Positions 15,801 through 26,100 of a stretch of DNA of 34,836 nt are shown here, one piece after another. The notes beneath the pieces are model-generated. The model saw nothing but the letters and a program-made list of their open reading frames with translations. It made no database searches and was not told where the DNA came from. Made by a program: the position numbers and the translations under genes. The stretch comes from Spirochaetales bacterium. GTDB lineage: Bacteria; Spirochaetota; GWE2-31-10. The DNA lies in the NCBI GenBank assembly GCA_017624275.1, contig JAGANG010000017.1, positions 1 through 34,836 of the forward strand, in the 5' to 3' direction. Numbering within the stretch: position 1 is the stretch's first letter; each line of letters begins with the position of its first letter.

Positions 15801-17443
15801 TAGATTCTGATAAATATTTTGCAAGACGCGGTTGGATGGGCGTATTAAAAAATCTATATTCTACATTTACTTTTAAATTTAATGTATTCGAGTCTGAGTC
15901 ACCGCATACTTTAGATTTCAGTCTTGCTCCTAAAGTAAACTGGATAATTCCGTCCGGGTCGTTGGACAGTTTAAAAACGCAGCTGTGGGAAGAGGAAGTA
16001 ACAAATCTTGAAGAAGGAAGCGAATTGCCGGTAAAATATACTTGGAATCAAATTACCGATATTTACACCGATTACGAAGGTGAAGATGACGTACAGAAAA
16101 CAAATGTCGGACGTTTGACAAATGCGGCAAAAGAATATTTGTATTACAGAACTAACGGGCGAAATCTTAATGATTTGGTTAAGGAATATTATGAAAGCGA
16201 TCACTTTTGGGAGTCAGAAAAAAACTTTCGTAATATTTTCGAGAACTTAAATTTTACCAGCAATTATAGTTATAAAAAGAATTCAACAACGATTCTTAAT
16301 TTTTCAAATACTTTTACGGTTAATCTTGCTAATATCGGAGAATTTTCAAACGGAAAGGGTGACGGCGGAGTAACTCCTTTTGCGATTTATCCTAATGAAA
16401 AATTTTCGATAAGCTTTTTTAATTCATTGTTTACATATTCGATGGGGCTGACTTTTGCAAAAGAAGTAGATAGATATTATTCCGGTTATACAACAGCGGA
16501 AAAGCGTCTTGATGAATATAATTTGATGACTACTACAAATACGCATAACTTTAGTTTTACATTATCCAACTCATTGTTTGATGTGAAATTACCTAAGGGA
16601 AATTGGCTTTCGTTCAGCAGTGCAACTACATTAAAACATAATAAAAACAGGATTTTTAAATCAGGAAGCGGTAACGCAACAGATGAAGATCTTAATAATT
16701 TTGAACGTTATTTTTATTTGCAATCTCAAACTTTCAGTTTAAATATTTTGATGGATATCATTAAGTTTAATCTTACTTTAAAACCTTATGAATATGTAGA
16801 TCACGGTTATAAGATTGCAGTTGAGACCGGAAGTATTTCATTAGGATATAATATTACCGAGATTCCGCAGTTATTTAATGTTTTAAATTTGTCATTTAAT
16901 CCGTCGATTTCGCTTAATTTTGCTCCGTTTCATGATCCTTATTGGACATCAAGCGGTACGACAGAATCTACATCACAGACTTATTATAATAATAATACAT
17001 TAAATTTTTCATTCTCAATGGATATGGTGTTTGGTAAAGGTACTGCTTATGAGACAACGTTGCACTTTGCTACAGCAAGTAAAAATAAAAAAATGTATCA
17101 GTATTATGACGGAACAAAGAATTTCTTTGAGGATTTAGGGAAGTCTTTCAATTTCGCAAGTGAAGCCGATCGACGTGAGAGTGATTTTAATTTGCAAAAA
17201 ATAGAAGTGTCTTTGGCTCATAAATTACACGATTGGGCTTTGTATTTTGAATATTCCGGAGCTCCTACAAAAGACAGTACCGGGAAAAAATATATTTGGG
17301 AAAACACTTTTATTTTCCAGGTTACATGGCAGATTGACAGTAAAAATCAGTTGATGAAATTGTTTAATAAGACAAAAGTAGACCAAAAATATCAAGAAGG
17401 TGAATGGGTTCAACCGTCAATGTCCATGGAACTTGATGAGTAA
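12866..17443 (+). CDS. Very large LptD/OstA-like outer-membrane protein
   Basis: A 1525-aa protein. The N-terminus has an unusually long basic leader before a hydrophobic signal segment (about 33-52). Residues about 150-260 form the OstA-like beta-jellyroll repeats (the EADEIFVDLKNKELSGIGNV and DDNLEFDGVQFFYN stretches) typical of LptA/LptD. They are followed by GPIPFLYIPVYYHPKG near 299-314, the conserved junction to the barrel in LptD. The rest is rich in aromatic, alternating strands, as in a beta-barrel. Two Lys/Glu-rich inserts (about 665-690 and 750-765) would make long loops. LptD of E. coli is about 780 aa, so this one is nearly twice as long. T. pallidum has an LptD homologue although it lacks LPS, so the cargo in such spirochaetes is unclear. 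Start: ATG at 12866 with only a weak AAAGAAG upstream. The Ig-like lipoprotein follows by 103 bp. Confidence 0.8.
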   Translation: MQFVNFFERNHIFSKIKYLLKSGLFFLDTKTLFSKLILILTFLFFPLLVFSVDSEAPVSSEESAQVDWRKSNETFYLQTLARELNNADYNDLKQRSMALGLAPKDTAGEYRNQLAEHYGIKLISEKTYTGDKIILEHAGELKMIKLQKENEENLHIIGKAKIIINTRDNEGKSARREIEADEIFVDLKNKELSGIGNVIYKDDNLEFDGVQFFYNYGLNRGALLNGKTKIKQKDQSGLDGAFFIGERIAYLGEEESILYNGKITTCDEEEPHYSIQVKRLWLNKDSEWGLLGGVAYVGPIPFLYIPVYYHPKGIDLNPSIGYRNREGWFLQTTYSLIGDSNTNDNVNASTNLEAGLSSRRSAPTGDALFTITKSDMDKWLNDFYDSHPFYAKHPKWRILPETQRIDLSLKIFADAYTNIGFYYGASFYAKIEHPKFPFEMNLLTDYGFSRRLWKDTETDLYIAYNPADKPQGSSFDWETVMENTYFNWEKNPLFFRTSQYLAFNGELFKNVMNFKYKGQLEYASDTSFFRDYYNRTTSFSYIDLALKAVTYLIESNEAGNTIFQTKDEEKASKITSTSNFLSFSFSPKKLPDIFGLKILNTFTIDAETTANFTSESVEEYSTTELGIGEVEDPRSERLFIDTFSVPKVKLSLGGTLADYQTFIKMKDTIKTTKNSQKEEKNKKDLKIEKELYENIDNITQVDASTDKQEIDYKYLLPFFGKKLTGTSSRVSTGKVEGYYENIYSNGENKIEMPLKKEEKEKEKEKSYEVLSTFDRVKNSSNSEIKFIDFNLKYYFTDTLENKFLFYKKAKRDDPELDNVAEMLTGNFDFKEKLMRFSLNNTASLSLNGSFSLLKFANASSPILGLSPNFTLSWKKYWDDMDIFNSYLEKLYSESTTKEASILSDKLAREYDNRNSSELSLKYADTMTNDISFGLDLLKGSNIKTTLNLDLFTYNEQTAFDFNLLNRVNKMLDTKDYEKVDSDKYFARRGWMGVLKNLYSTFTFKFNVFESESPHTLDFSLAPKVNWIIPSGSLDSLKTQLWEEEVTNLEEGSELPVKYTWNQITDIYTDYEGEDDVQKTNVGRLTNAAKEYLYYRTNGRNLNDLVKEYYESDHFWESEKNFRNIFENLNFTSNYSYKKNSTTILNFSNTFTVNLANIGEFSNGKGDGGVTPFAIYPNEKFSISFFNSLFTYSMGLTFAKEVDRYYSGYTTAEKRLDEYNLMTTTNTHNFSFTLSNSLFDVKLPKGNWLSFSSATTLKHNKNRIFKSGSGNATDEDLNNFERYFYLQSQTFSLNILMDIIKFNLTLKPYEYVDHGYKIAVETGSISLGYNITEIPQLFNVLNLSFNPSISLNFAPFHDPYWTSSGTTESTSQTYYNNNTLNFSFSMDMVFGKGTAYETTLHFATASKNKKMYQYYDGTKNFFEDLGKSFNFASEADRRESDFNLQKIEVSLAHKLHDWALYFEYSGAPTKDSTGKKYIWENTFIFQVTWQIDSKNQLMKLFNKTKVDQKYQEGEWVQPSMSMELDE

Positions 17444-17546
17444 ATAAAACGGTAAAGGTTTAATAATTTTTTTTGTGTATTTTTTTTCATATAAATGTGC
17501 TACCATGATAAGTTTAATAAAAACATAAACATCAAGGAGGCTTTAT

Positions 17547-19679
17547 ATGATTAAAATTTTAACTCGCAGAACGAAAAATATCATTTTTTGTTTAGTATTT
17601 GTAATTTTAATATTTACACTGTTTAGTTGTAATACGTCGACGGAAGATAACTACAACTCCGTGTCAACAAATGAATCGCCTTTGTTGCCGAGCGACAAAA
17701 ACTCAGCAACGTTGCAGAATATTATAGATAATGCAAATCCCGGCGAAACAATCGACTTATCTCAGTATAAAAATATTACGGATTACACCGCAACAGTAAA
17801 CAAAACGTTAATTATCAAAAACGGAAGTTTGGCAAATGCAAAATTGACAGTGCTTGCACAAGATGTAAAACTTGAAAGATTAGAAAAATTATCTGTATCC
17901 ACATCATCAAAGCTGACTATTAATGACAGTAAGTTGGAAAAATTATTAATCGGAAGTAACGAAACATCCAGGGCTTTTTTGGGAGGAACGCAGACTACGC
18001 CGATAGTATCACTGAAAGGGTGTGAAATCAGTGAAAATATAGAAATAAAGGATTTTAACTCGCAATTAAATATCACCGATACGGCAACAAAAATAGCAAA
18101 AATTACCGCTACTACAAAATGTAAAGTGATTCTTGAAGCCGGAAAATATGAAGAAATGAGTGATCCGATAGTTACAAATGACGGAGAAGTAACTCGAATC
18201 GATATGACAAAAGGAAACAGACCGGTAACGTTATCGATTTATTCATATCCTAAAAAAGTAGAATACAATGTCGGTGACAAAATAGATTGTAACGGTTTAA
18301 TCGTTATGGGAGTGTATGTTGCCTCAGCCGGACAAGTATTCAAAAGTGGTGGTTGGAAAGGTGAAGCAAAGGATGCTGTTATAAAATGGGAAAATGAGAA
18401 TGATTACGAAATTATTTATAATTTTGATACTGACGGAACGCAGATTGTAACAGTCAGAAGTAAAAACGACGAAAGTGTACAATGTTATTTCCCGGTAGTA
18501 GTAAAAGCCTCTTCCGATACAAACGAAAATCTTTCGGTTATAAAAAATATAACTTTGGATAAAGTAGAAAAAGATTTTAGAACATTGTATTACGTTGGTG
18601 AAACGCTGGATTTAAGCTGTTTTCAAGTTGTAGGAGAATATGATAACGGCAACAAAGTAAATTTACCTTTTACAAGTGAACCTACAAACGGTACGATTTT
18701 GAAAAATACAGGCGAATATACAATAACCTTTTATTACAATGAAAAAAAACTAAATGAAACAGCAACGATTTCAGTAGTATCGGCAGTGAATGTAGATTTC
18801 ACTTTAGGAAATGGAGTTGAAAATGATGAAATATGTACATTAAAAGTTCCTTTAGGCGGTAAAGTCGAATATCCGTATTTTCCGGAAAATGAAAAATATA
18901 GTGAACACTTATGGTATTCAGAAGATATTCACGGTATTGCTAAAGATGATTTAATTGCAAGTGAAGATATGGAAATTATCGGATACGGAATAGACGGCAA
19001 TAAAGATTGTATAATAAACTTTATGAATCTTGATGGTTCACTTGCAAAAACATTTAATTTTAAAGCTAATGATATTGATGAAGATACAGGATTATCGATT
19101 CTGAATAAAGAATTAAATAGTATATGTCCATTAGACCGCATTGCTTACATTCATTATACTTGGTCGACAAATAAAGAATGTGACACAGAACACAATCAAA
19201 ACATTGAAAAGATAGTAGAATGTTCTAATAATGATGGAACTAAATGTTTACCACATTATTCATCCGTGTGTAACATATTTGAAAATAACTTTCTTCTCTC
19301 AGATAAATTTGAAATTACACTTTATCCCGTATTTCACACAAAAGAATATTTTATTAAATATCTAATGAGCAGTGATTACGCGCTAATATGCAATGTTCCG
19401 CTTCAGGATTGTGTAGAAGAAAACGGTACTCATTATCACAAACAACTGTTCAATATCAATGACGAATCTTTGATTCTCAGAGAAAATACTTTTACTGCTA
19501 ATGAAACTTTTGACCTTAATTTCTCAGGTTGGAGTATTGCTAATTGGGATACAGCAAATTACGGCGTAAAATATACTGACTGTCAGACTTTTGCCAATAA
19601 TGAAATAAAAAATCTGATAGAATATATAGAAGAATCAACTGATGATTCTACATTAGAACTATATACGGTTTGGGAATAG
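17547..19679 (+). CDS. Surface lipoprotein with bacterial Ig-like modules
   Basis: A 710-aa lipoprotein. The signal peptide carries lipobox LFSC (Cys28). Residues about 50-215 read as a repeated-strand region (short regular turns of Leu/Ile with Thr/Asn, such as NGSLANAKLTVL), suggestive of a right-handed beta-helix. Two modules follow, about 225-325 and 345-415, each with the pattern of a Lys-x-x-Tyr/Phe strand, a Val-Gly-(Asp/Glu) turn, an Asp/Leu-Cys core and a Val-x-Gly-Tyr-like strand, as in bacterial Ig-like group 3 domains. The remaining 290 residues hold several Cys and Trp, including a GWSIANWD-type segment, and resemble repeats of InlB type only loosely. Start: ATG at 17547 with a strong AAGGAGG 8 nt upstream. 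It ends at a terminator (19686). The function is unknown; surface adhesion is an inference. Confidence 0.8.
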   Translation: MIKILTRRTKNIIFCLVFVILIFTLFSCNTSTEDNYNSVSTNESPLLPSDKNSATLQNIIDNANPGETIDLSQYKNITDYTATVNKTLIIKNGSLANAKLTVLAQDVKLERLEKLSVSTSSKLTINDSKLEKLLIGSNETSRAFLGGTQTTPIVSLKGCEISENIEIKDFNSQLNITDTATKIAKITATTKCKVILEAGKYEEMSDPIVTNDGEVTRIDMTKGNRPVTLSIYSYPKKVEYNVGDKIDCNGLIVMGVYVASAGQVFKSGGWKGEAKDAVIKWENENDYEIIYNFDTDGTQIVTVRSKNDESVQCYFPVVVKASSDTNENLSVIKNITLDKVEKDFRTLYYVGETLDLSCFQVVGEYDNGNKVNLPFTSEPTNGTILKNTGEYTITFYYNEKKLNETATISVVSAVNVDFTLGNGVENDEICTLKVPLGGKVEYPYFPENEKYSEHLWYSEDIHGIAKDDLIASEDMEIIGYGIDGNKDCIINFMNLDGSLAKTFNFKANDIDEDTGLSILNKELNSICPLDRIAYIHYTWSTNKECDTEHNQNIEKIVECSNNDGTKCLPHYSSVCNIFENNFLLSDKFEITLYPVFHTKEYFIKYLMSSDYALICNVPLQDCVEENGTHYHKQLFNINDESLILRENTFTANETFDLNFSGWSIANWDTANYGVKYTDCQTFANNEIKNLIEYIEESTDDSTLELYTVWE

Positions 19680-19685
19680 AACAAC

Positions 19686-19712
19686 AAGGGAGTGATTTTT
19701 CACTCCCTTTTC
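19686..19712 (+). terminator. Terminator after the Ig-like lipoprotein gene
   Basis: A perfect 10-bp stem (AAGGGAGTGA, 19686-19695, with TCACTCCCTT, 19700-19709) and a TTTT loop, followed by a short T run. Confidence 0.8.
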
Positions 19713-20155
19713 ATTTTACTTTGCACGTCGAACAAGGCAGACATCCGTAATGTGTACTGCGATGTTTCGGAAAACGAAAGTTTCGTGATATTATGATAGA
19801 GCGTTTTATTTTTATGCATCAGCTTCCGCTTCGGAGAACTCTTTTTTTGTAAGGAAGTCCTCGGGGGCAGCATTTTTTTGTCGTATGTACCAGACCAATC
19901 TCAGTATCATTTCCCATCATTGCCGGCTATTCTTTTTGAGCTATTTAAATATTTTATTGAGACATATCGTTTGTTGAAAAAAATATTTCTGAAAAATCCT
20001 CCGGCAGTTTTGGACGCAATTCCTTTATTGTTAATTCTTGCTGCAATAGAATTTGTTTTTGTAATGATTTTAGGTGGCATTACCGGTAACATTGCTTTAC
20101 TGACAGTTCTTATTTCTTGAATATATTGTGTGGGGATATATTACTTGCTGAATAA
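19713..20155. other. 443-bp intergenic region with short palindromes
   Basis: The left half (about 19770-19870) has short palindromes (CGAAA/TTTCG, TTCCG/CGGA) similar in style to those at 34151-34293. The right half is open from 19800 to 20120 on the plus strand but contains no ATG. No RNA gene was recognised. Confidence 0.4.
19878..20120 (+). CDS. Doubtful small membrane protein (80 aa)
   Basis: An 80-aa frame from a TTG start, with a GGGGG at 10 nt that is only a weak ribosome site. The C-terminal 35 residues are strongly hydrophobic (one or two membrane segments), and the middle is amphipathic with Lys and Arg, which looks protein-like. No ATG occurs in the frame, which is open back to 19800, so this could be a decayed fragment. 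It lies tail to tail with the GT4 gene. The odds are low that it is expressed as given. Confidence 0.25.
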   Translation: MSYVPDQSQYHFPSLPAILFELFKYFIETYRLLKKIFLKNPPAVLDAIPLLLILAAIEFVFVMILGGITGNIALLTVLIS

Positions 20156-21301
20156 TTATTCAGTATCTTTTTTGTCTAGTTTATTTAATATTTTCTCGAA
20201 ATTCTTCCCTAAATTAATGAAGTTGAAATTTTCATCAACACGTTTTTTCCCGGCCTGTCCCATTTTGTCACGTAAAGTTTTGTCACTTAACAATAATTTT
20301 GTTTTCTCGTATATTTCGTTTTCATTATCAATCGACACTACAAAACCTGTAACTCCGTCATCAATGGCTTCTTTTGTACCGCCTACGTTACTGCCGATTA
20401 CGGGGATTCCGCATGCGTTGGCTTCGAGGTATACTAATCCGAAACTTTCGTAAAAACTCAAAAGTATAAAAACATCTGATTGTTGATATAACTTGCATAA
20501 ATCTTCTGCATTTAACATACCTCTAAAGTTTACGAATGAAGAAACTTGTAAATTGTCAGTTTCGTTTTTTAATTTTTCCAATTCACTTCCCGTTCCTGCT
20601 ATATTCAAATAAAGATTTGGAAAGTCTTTACGCAGTTTTGCAAAAAGTTTTATTACCGAAATAGTATTTTTTGCAGGAATAAGACGTGACGCCGTTGTCA
20701 GTTTGAGAATATTGTCGTTTTTATCTTGTTCAGAAAAAGTAAATACCGAATTATCAATACAGTTCAAAATTACACGAAGATGTGGCATTTTAACGGATTG
20801 TTCTAGCTTTTCTTTAAGATTTTGACTTATCGCAATATTAGCAGCAGCGTTATTAAAGAAATTATCAAGCTGTTTTTTTGTATGAAATAGAGTGAGAAAA
20901 TTATTTCTTTTTAATAAATCGTAGACTGATATTCCGTGTTGGATTGTAATATATTTACCGAGCAATTTTTTTAATGAGGGTTTGCTGCAAATAAGTTGAG
21001 ATATATTCCCGTTTAAAATTACGAAATCAAAATCTTTATGTTGCTTCAAAAAACTTGAAATTATTTTGTACCATGAAAACATGAAAGTATATTTTGAATA
21101 TGGCATTCGTATACATTTCACATTTTGCTTTGCCAAGTTTTCATCGATATTTTTTTCTTGTATGTCATTTTTTTTGTAATGTTTAGTAATCAGCGTAATT
21201 TTATGTCCGAGTGTTACTAACGCTTTTACAAGGTAATTGCAATACGTTCCGGCACCGCCTGCAAAGGGAGGAAATTCTCCTGAAATAATAAGAAGATTCA
21301 T
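20156..21301 (-). CDS. Family GT4 glycosyltransferase
   Basis: A 381-aa GT-B-fold glycosyltransferase. The N-terminus shows the family opening, SGEFPPFAGGAGTYCNYL (about 6-23), where a Gly-rich loop binds the acceptor and phosphate. The C-terminal domain has the donor-binding part, FYESFGLVYLEANACGIPVIGSN near 285-307, with the E-x7-E retaining motif. It probably adds a sugar from a nucleotide donor to a lipid or surface glycan; the sugar cannot be predicted. Start: ATG at 21299-21301, immediately after the stop codon of the upstream ABC-F gene with no gap, and its GGAGG lies inside the end of that gene. Translation is therefore likely coupled. It is the last gene of the minus-strand cluster. 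Confidence 0.88.
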   Translation of the reverse strand: MNLLIISGEFPPFAGGAGTYCNYLVKALVTLGHKITLITKHYKKNDIQEKNIDENLAKQNVKCIRMPYSKYTFMFSWYKIISSFLKQHKDFDFVILNGNISQLICSKPSLKKLLGKYITIQHGISVYDLLKRNNFLTLFHTKKQLDNFFNNAAANIAISQNLKEKLEQSVKMPHLRVILNCIDNSVFTFSEQDKNDNILKLTTASRLIPAKNTISVIKLFAKLRKDFPNLYLNIAGTGSELEKLKNETDNLQVSSFVNFRGMLNAEDLCKLYQQSDVFILLSFYESFGLVYLEANACGIPVIGSNVGGTKEAIDDGVTGFVVSIDNENEIYEKTKLLLSDKTLRDKMGQAGKKRVDENFNFINLGKNFEKILNKLDKKDTE

Positions 21302-23167
21302 CTAGTCCTCCATTGCAGCAAGCTCTTCCCAGCGGCTGTATTTATTTTCTAATGTTGCACAAAGACTTTCGTAACGTAAGTTTGCATCTTTTATTTTTTG
21401 CGGGTCACATTCACCGGAACTAAAAAACGCTTCCAGTTCGCATTTTTCATTTTCCAGTTCGGCAATTTCATTTTCAATGCTTTGGAATTCTTGATTTTCT
21501 TTAAAGGAACGCTTCTTTTTTGCAGGAGCAGATTTAGTTTTTTCTACAACATTTTTTCGCTCTGTTTTTTCTTCTTTTGCTGATTCTTGTTCTTGATTTT
21601 TCTTAAATGCAAGGTAATCCGTACTGTTGCCGGCGAAACCGCAGATATCACCGTTGCCAGAAAAAATGAGCATATGGTCGATAGTTCTGTCCATAAAATA
21701 TCTGTCATGGGAAACGACAATCAGACATCCTGAATAATTTTCAAGAAAGTCTTCCAGTATCGACATTGTTTGAATGTCCAGGTCGTTTGTCGGTTCGTCA
21801 AGAATCAAGAAGTTTGGATTTTCCAAAAGCAGTCTGACAAGGTAAACACGACGTTTTTCTCCGCCGGAAAGTTGGTTTAACGGTGAATACAAATGTTTAG
21901 AGGTAAAACCGAAACGCTCCAAGAATTTTACTGCCGAAAGGGTAGTTCCGTCCGGTAGATGAATTACTTCGGCGGCTTCTTTCATATAGTCGATAACTTT
22001 AGTGTCACTGTAAAGCATCGGCGGGTCTTGATTGTAATATGCGATGTGTGTATTTATTCCTTTTTTGATTGTTCCGCTGTCCGGCGTTAAAGTTTCGGTA
22101 AGCAGATTTAGAAAAGTAGTTTTTCCTGTACCGTTTCCGCCGAATATTCCCAAACGTTCGCCTTTTTTAAAAGTATATGAAAAGTTATTTAACAATTTTG
22201 TATCATTAAAGCTTTTGTTCAAATCATCAACTTCAAGAATTACACCGCCTAGTCGTCTGCCTTCTATTGTAAACTCAAAACCTTTGTCCTTTTGCAGTTT
22301 TTCTCTGTTAATCATTGCGTATATTGCATCTTTTCTGGCTTTTGCTTTTGTACCTCGAGCTTGCGGGCCACGTTTTAGCCATTCCATTTCTTTTCGCAAT
22401 ATAGATTCTATTCTTTCTTCATTGCGTTGTGCAGCGTGTTGTGTCTCACTTTTTTTCTCAAGATAATACGAAAAGTTTCCTTTGTAGGAATAAAGAGTTT
22501 GATTATCAATTTCATAAATCATCGAACAAACATTATCCAGGAAATATCTGTCGTGAGTTACCATTAACAGTGCCTTGTTTGTTTTCATCAGGTAATCTTC
22601 AAGCCACGAAATTGTAGCCATATCAAGATGATTTGTCGGTTCATCTAAAATAAGCAATTTGCAATCTTCAATCAGTACTTGTGCCAGTCCGACTTTTTTT
22701 AACATTCCGCCGGACAATTCTTTCATTTTTATATCAAGATTTGAAATCCCTAAGGTTTGCAATACGGAACGAACTTCTTGTTCATATTCCCAACCTCGGC
22801 ATTCATCCATTTTACGAGTCAATTCATCAAGTTTTTCTATAGCTCCGGTATCGCAAGCGTATTCATAGTCACGTATCAATTGCAAACGTGGAGAAGACCC
22901 GGCAAATAAATGTTCTCTGATAGAATTTTCCGGATTATAGGGGGGATTTTGATGAAGAAATGCTACGCCGGCTTCTTTATTTTTACTTATTTTTCCCTCA
23001 TCAGCCGGGATTTCACCGGCGATTACGGATAATAAAGTACTTTTTCCGCAACCGTTTTTCCCGATAAGAGCGACTTTTTCGCCGCTGTCAATTCCGAATG
23101 AAATATTTTTAAATAAAGGGGCGTCTTTACCCAATTTTGTAAGTTTTTCTATAGACAGAATATTCAT
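21302..23167 (-). CDS. ABC-F family ATPase (Uup-like)
   Basis: A 621-aa soluble protein with two ABC domains and no membrane segments. Domain 1 has Walker A GKNGCGKST (about 36-44), signature LSGGM (about 150) and Walker B LLILDEPTNHLD. Domain 2 has Walker A GGNGTGKTT (about 346), signature LSGGEKRR and Walker B FLILDEPTNDLD. The linker between them is Lys/Arg-rich, as in ABC-F proteins that reach the ribosomal E-site. A C-terminal Lys/Glu-rich coiled coil (about 535-615) is the feature of Uup-type members. ABC-F proteins act on ribosomes, as translation factors or antibiotic-protection proteins; Uup also affects DNA and ribosome assembly. Start: ATG at 23165-23167 with AAGGAAA about 7 nt upstream. 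It is 29 bp downstream of the cyclase gene. Confidence 0.92.
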   Translation of the reverse strand: MNILSIEKLTKLGKDAPLFKNISFGIDSGEKVALIGKNGCGKSTLLSVIAGEIPADEGKISKNKEAGVAFLHQNPPYNPENSIREHLFAGSSPRLQLIRDYEYACDTGAIEKLDELTRKMDECRGWEYEQEVRSVLQTLGISNLDIKMKELSGGMLKKVGLAQVLIEDCKLLILDEPTNHLDMATISWLEDYLMKTNKALLMVTHDRYFLDNVCSMIYEIDNQTLYSYKGNFSYYLEKKSETQHAAQRNEERIESILRKEMEWLKRGPQARGTKAKARKDAIYAMINREKLQKDKGFEFTIEGRRLGGVILEVDDLNKSFNDTKLLNNFSYTFKKGERLGIFGGNGTGKTTFLNLLTETLTPDSGTIKKGINTHIAYYNQDPPMLYSDTKVIDYMKEAAEVIHLPDGTTLSAVKFLERFGFTSKHLYSPLNQLSGGEKRRVYLVRLLLENPNFLILDEPTNDLDIQTMSILEDFLENYSGCLIVVSHDRYFMDRTIDHMLIFSGNGDICGFAGNSTDYLAFKKNQEQESAKEEKTERKNVVEKTKSAPAKKKRSFKENQEFQSIENEIAELENEKCELEAFFSSGECDPQKIKDANLRYESLCATLENKYSRWEELAAMED

Positions 23168-23196
23168 AAGTTTTTTCCTTTGTACAATACGAAAGA

Positions 23197-26100
23197 TTAT
23201 TCGGTACGGAAAATACGCATTTTACCTTTACCTTTTATTTCTGCAAAATCTTCTTCATAATTTACAAAATCTTTTGTCAGATTATATGTAGATTCACTCA
23301 CAGTGATTTTATTTTCTACTCCGCAATTTTCCATTCTGCTTGCAACATTTACGGCATCGCCCCAAATGTCATAAATAAATTTTGTTTTTCCTATAATGCC
23401 GGCGGTTATTTCACCGGAATTAATACCGATTCTCATCGAAAATTTAACAGGTGATGTTTTGTTATATTCTTCAATATCTTTCAACATTCCACGAGCAAAT
23501 TCTAAAATCAGCATAGCATGATTAGGATTTTCTTTCGGCATTCCGCATGCGGCGATATATGCATCACCGAGAGTTTTTATTTTTTCGATTCCCATTGATA
23601 ATGCACGAATATCGAAACGAGAAAATAAATCGTTTAGTGCAGTAACAATTACGTCTGGAGTATGCTGTGATGATATTTTTGTAAATCCTATTATATCTGA
23701 AAAAAGAATAGAAACATTTTTGAATGAATCGGCGATAATATCATTATTTTGTTTCAATCGTTTTGCAATAGGTTCCGGTAAAATATTTAACAATAATTTT
23801 TCTGAATTACGCATTTCGTCTTCAAGAGCTTGTGTTTTTTCAGCAATGATTTTTTCCAGTTTGCGTTCTCTTATTTCCATAATGCGAAATTTCAATTTGA
23901 AAGATATGAAAATAATGACTGCAATCAGAAGTATTGTTAAAATTATGAAAAAGGGATTTTGGTAGAAATAAGCTTTTTTTGTAAATGAGATTTTGGCTGT
24001 GTCGGTACACCAGACGCCGTCACTGTTTATTACTCTCAATAAGAAAGTATATTTTCCCGGTTTTAAGTTGGTATAAGAAACTTGGTGAAGTGTGGTAAGT
24101 TCCGACGGCTCGGTATCAAATCCTACAAGTTGGTATTTAAAATAAACTCTGTCTAATGAGATATAAGTCAGTCCCGTATATTTGATAGTTATACGTTTAT
24201 TGTAAGCGGGGATGACAATCTTTTTTTCCGATGACGGCTGTATAAATTCTTTTCCTGTATCGATTCCTTCGATGACAGCCGGCGGCGGAGTGATATTATT
24301 TATTTGCTTAGGATCATAAAAAGAAATTCCTTCTGCCATGGCAAAGCAAAGTTTTCCCTTTTTGTCTATTGTGCTTAATGAAGTGCTGGTAACTCCTTTG
24401 CTGAACAGTCCGTCGCTTTTATTATAATGTCTGATTTCTATAGAATTATCTTCGTATCTGGCAAGACTTTCTAATTGTGATAAATGAACGGAAGAAATAC
24501 CGCCGCTGGAAATTATCCACACTGTATCGAATTGGTCTATTAATATTTGAAAAATGGAATCATTTCCTAAACCGTTTGAAATGTTGTAGTTAAAAAAAGT
24601 TTCTCCGTTATAACGACTTAATCCTGACCCGGTAGAAATCCAAAAAATATCATTTTTATCCTGGATAATTTTGAAAACAACATCTCCGGCAATGTCGTCT
24701 TTTTCGGCAGTAAAAGTTTGTGAAATCTTCCCGTCTTGTATTACGTTGATTCCGCCGCCGTCGGTTCCTACCCACAATCTTTCTTCATTATCTTCCCATA
24801 AACTCATGATAAAATCGTTGGTAAGTCCGTTTAACGTAGTATAAGTAAAAATCTTGCCGGTATTTACATTTAGAATATTTAAACCTTTTGTAGTTCCTAT
24901 TGCCAGATTCCCGTTTGACATTTCTAAGGCGACACGTACTTTATTGACCAGAAGCCCGTTTTGTTCATTAAAAAATGAGATCTTACCGTCTTTTACGATT
25001 AATTGTCCGAAATCGGAGTAAGTACTTATCAATAGACTTCCGTCGTTTGTCGATGCTAAATGGCGAATCCTTAAAGTTTTACAAAATTTTGTTATATCAT
25101 TTTCGATAAATGTCCCGCTTTTATAACAATACAGCCCTAAGTCGGTTCCTATCCACAACACGGTTTTGTCGTCTAAAATACAATTAACTGCTTCTTTTGT
25201 AGGAATGGAAGTAAAGCGTGATTTTGTTAATTTTTGGACTCCGCCTTGGTCTGTTCCTATCCAGATATTATTTTCTCGGTCGGAATAAATCGAACTGACT
25301 GCATTGCTGACAAGCCCTTCTTCTTGTGTGTAAAAATGTTTCTTTCCGCTTTTTGTAACAATGATAATTCCCCGGTCTGTTCCTATCCATACGGCGTTGT
25401 TAGAATCTTCCGCAAAAGTTGTGACATCACATTCGCCGATAATTCCGTATTTACCGACAAATGTTTTGTATTCTGAATTATCTGTAGGTACGGTTGATGT
25501 GTCATCAAATTTTACCATAATGACACTGTTATTACTCAATCCGAACCAAAAGTTGTTTCTTGAATCTTGGAAAACAGCCGAGATTTTTTGTTTTTGAATA
25601 AAGTTTGGTTTGTAGATATCAAATTTCTTACTTTTATTATTGTATAGGTAAATATTACCTAAAGATGTAACACACCAAATTTGGTTAAATGAGTCACAAT
25701 ATAATTGAATAATGTTTGAATCTTTAAATCCGTTATTTTCTGGATTTGGAACAACAGATATTTTTTTTTCATTTTTGTAGCGAATAATACCGTCGGTTGT
25801 TCCTATCCACATTTCGCCTTTTTTGTTTTCTGTTATACTTCGAATAGATTTACTCGGAAGTTCTGTAGGCAAAACCGAACAGTTTGTAAGATTATCACTG
25901 AATATTGAAACTCCCGATTCATTAGAACCTACCCAGAATTGTTTTTTTTGATTTTCAAATATTACACGGGCGGATAGAAACGGAGCAATGGTAGAAGTAT
26001 TTCGGTTGATGATAGAAAATGTAGAACCGTTAAATTTTACCAAACCGATGTATGTACCAAAATAAATATATCCGTGGCTGTCTTGTGTAATAGAAGTGAT

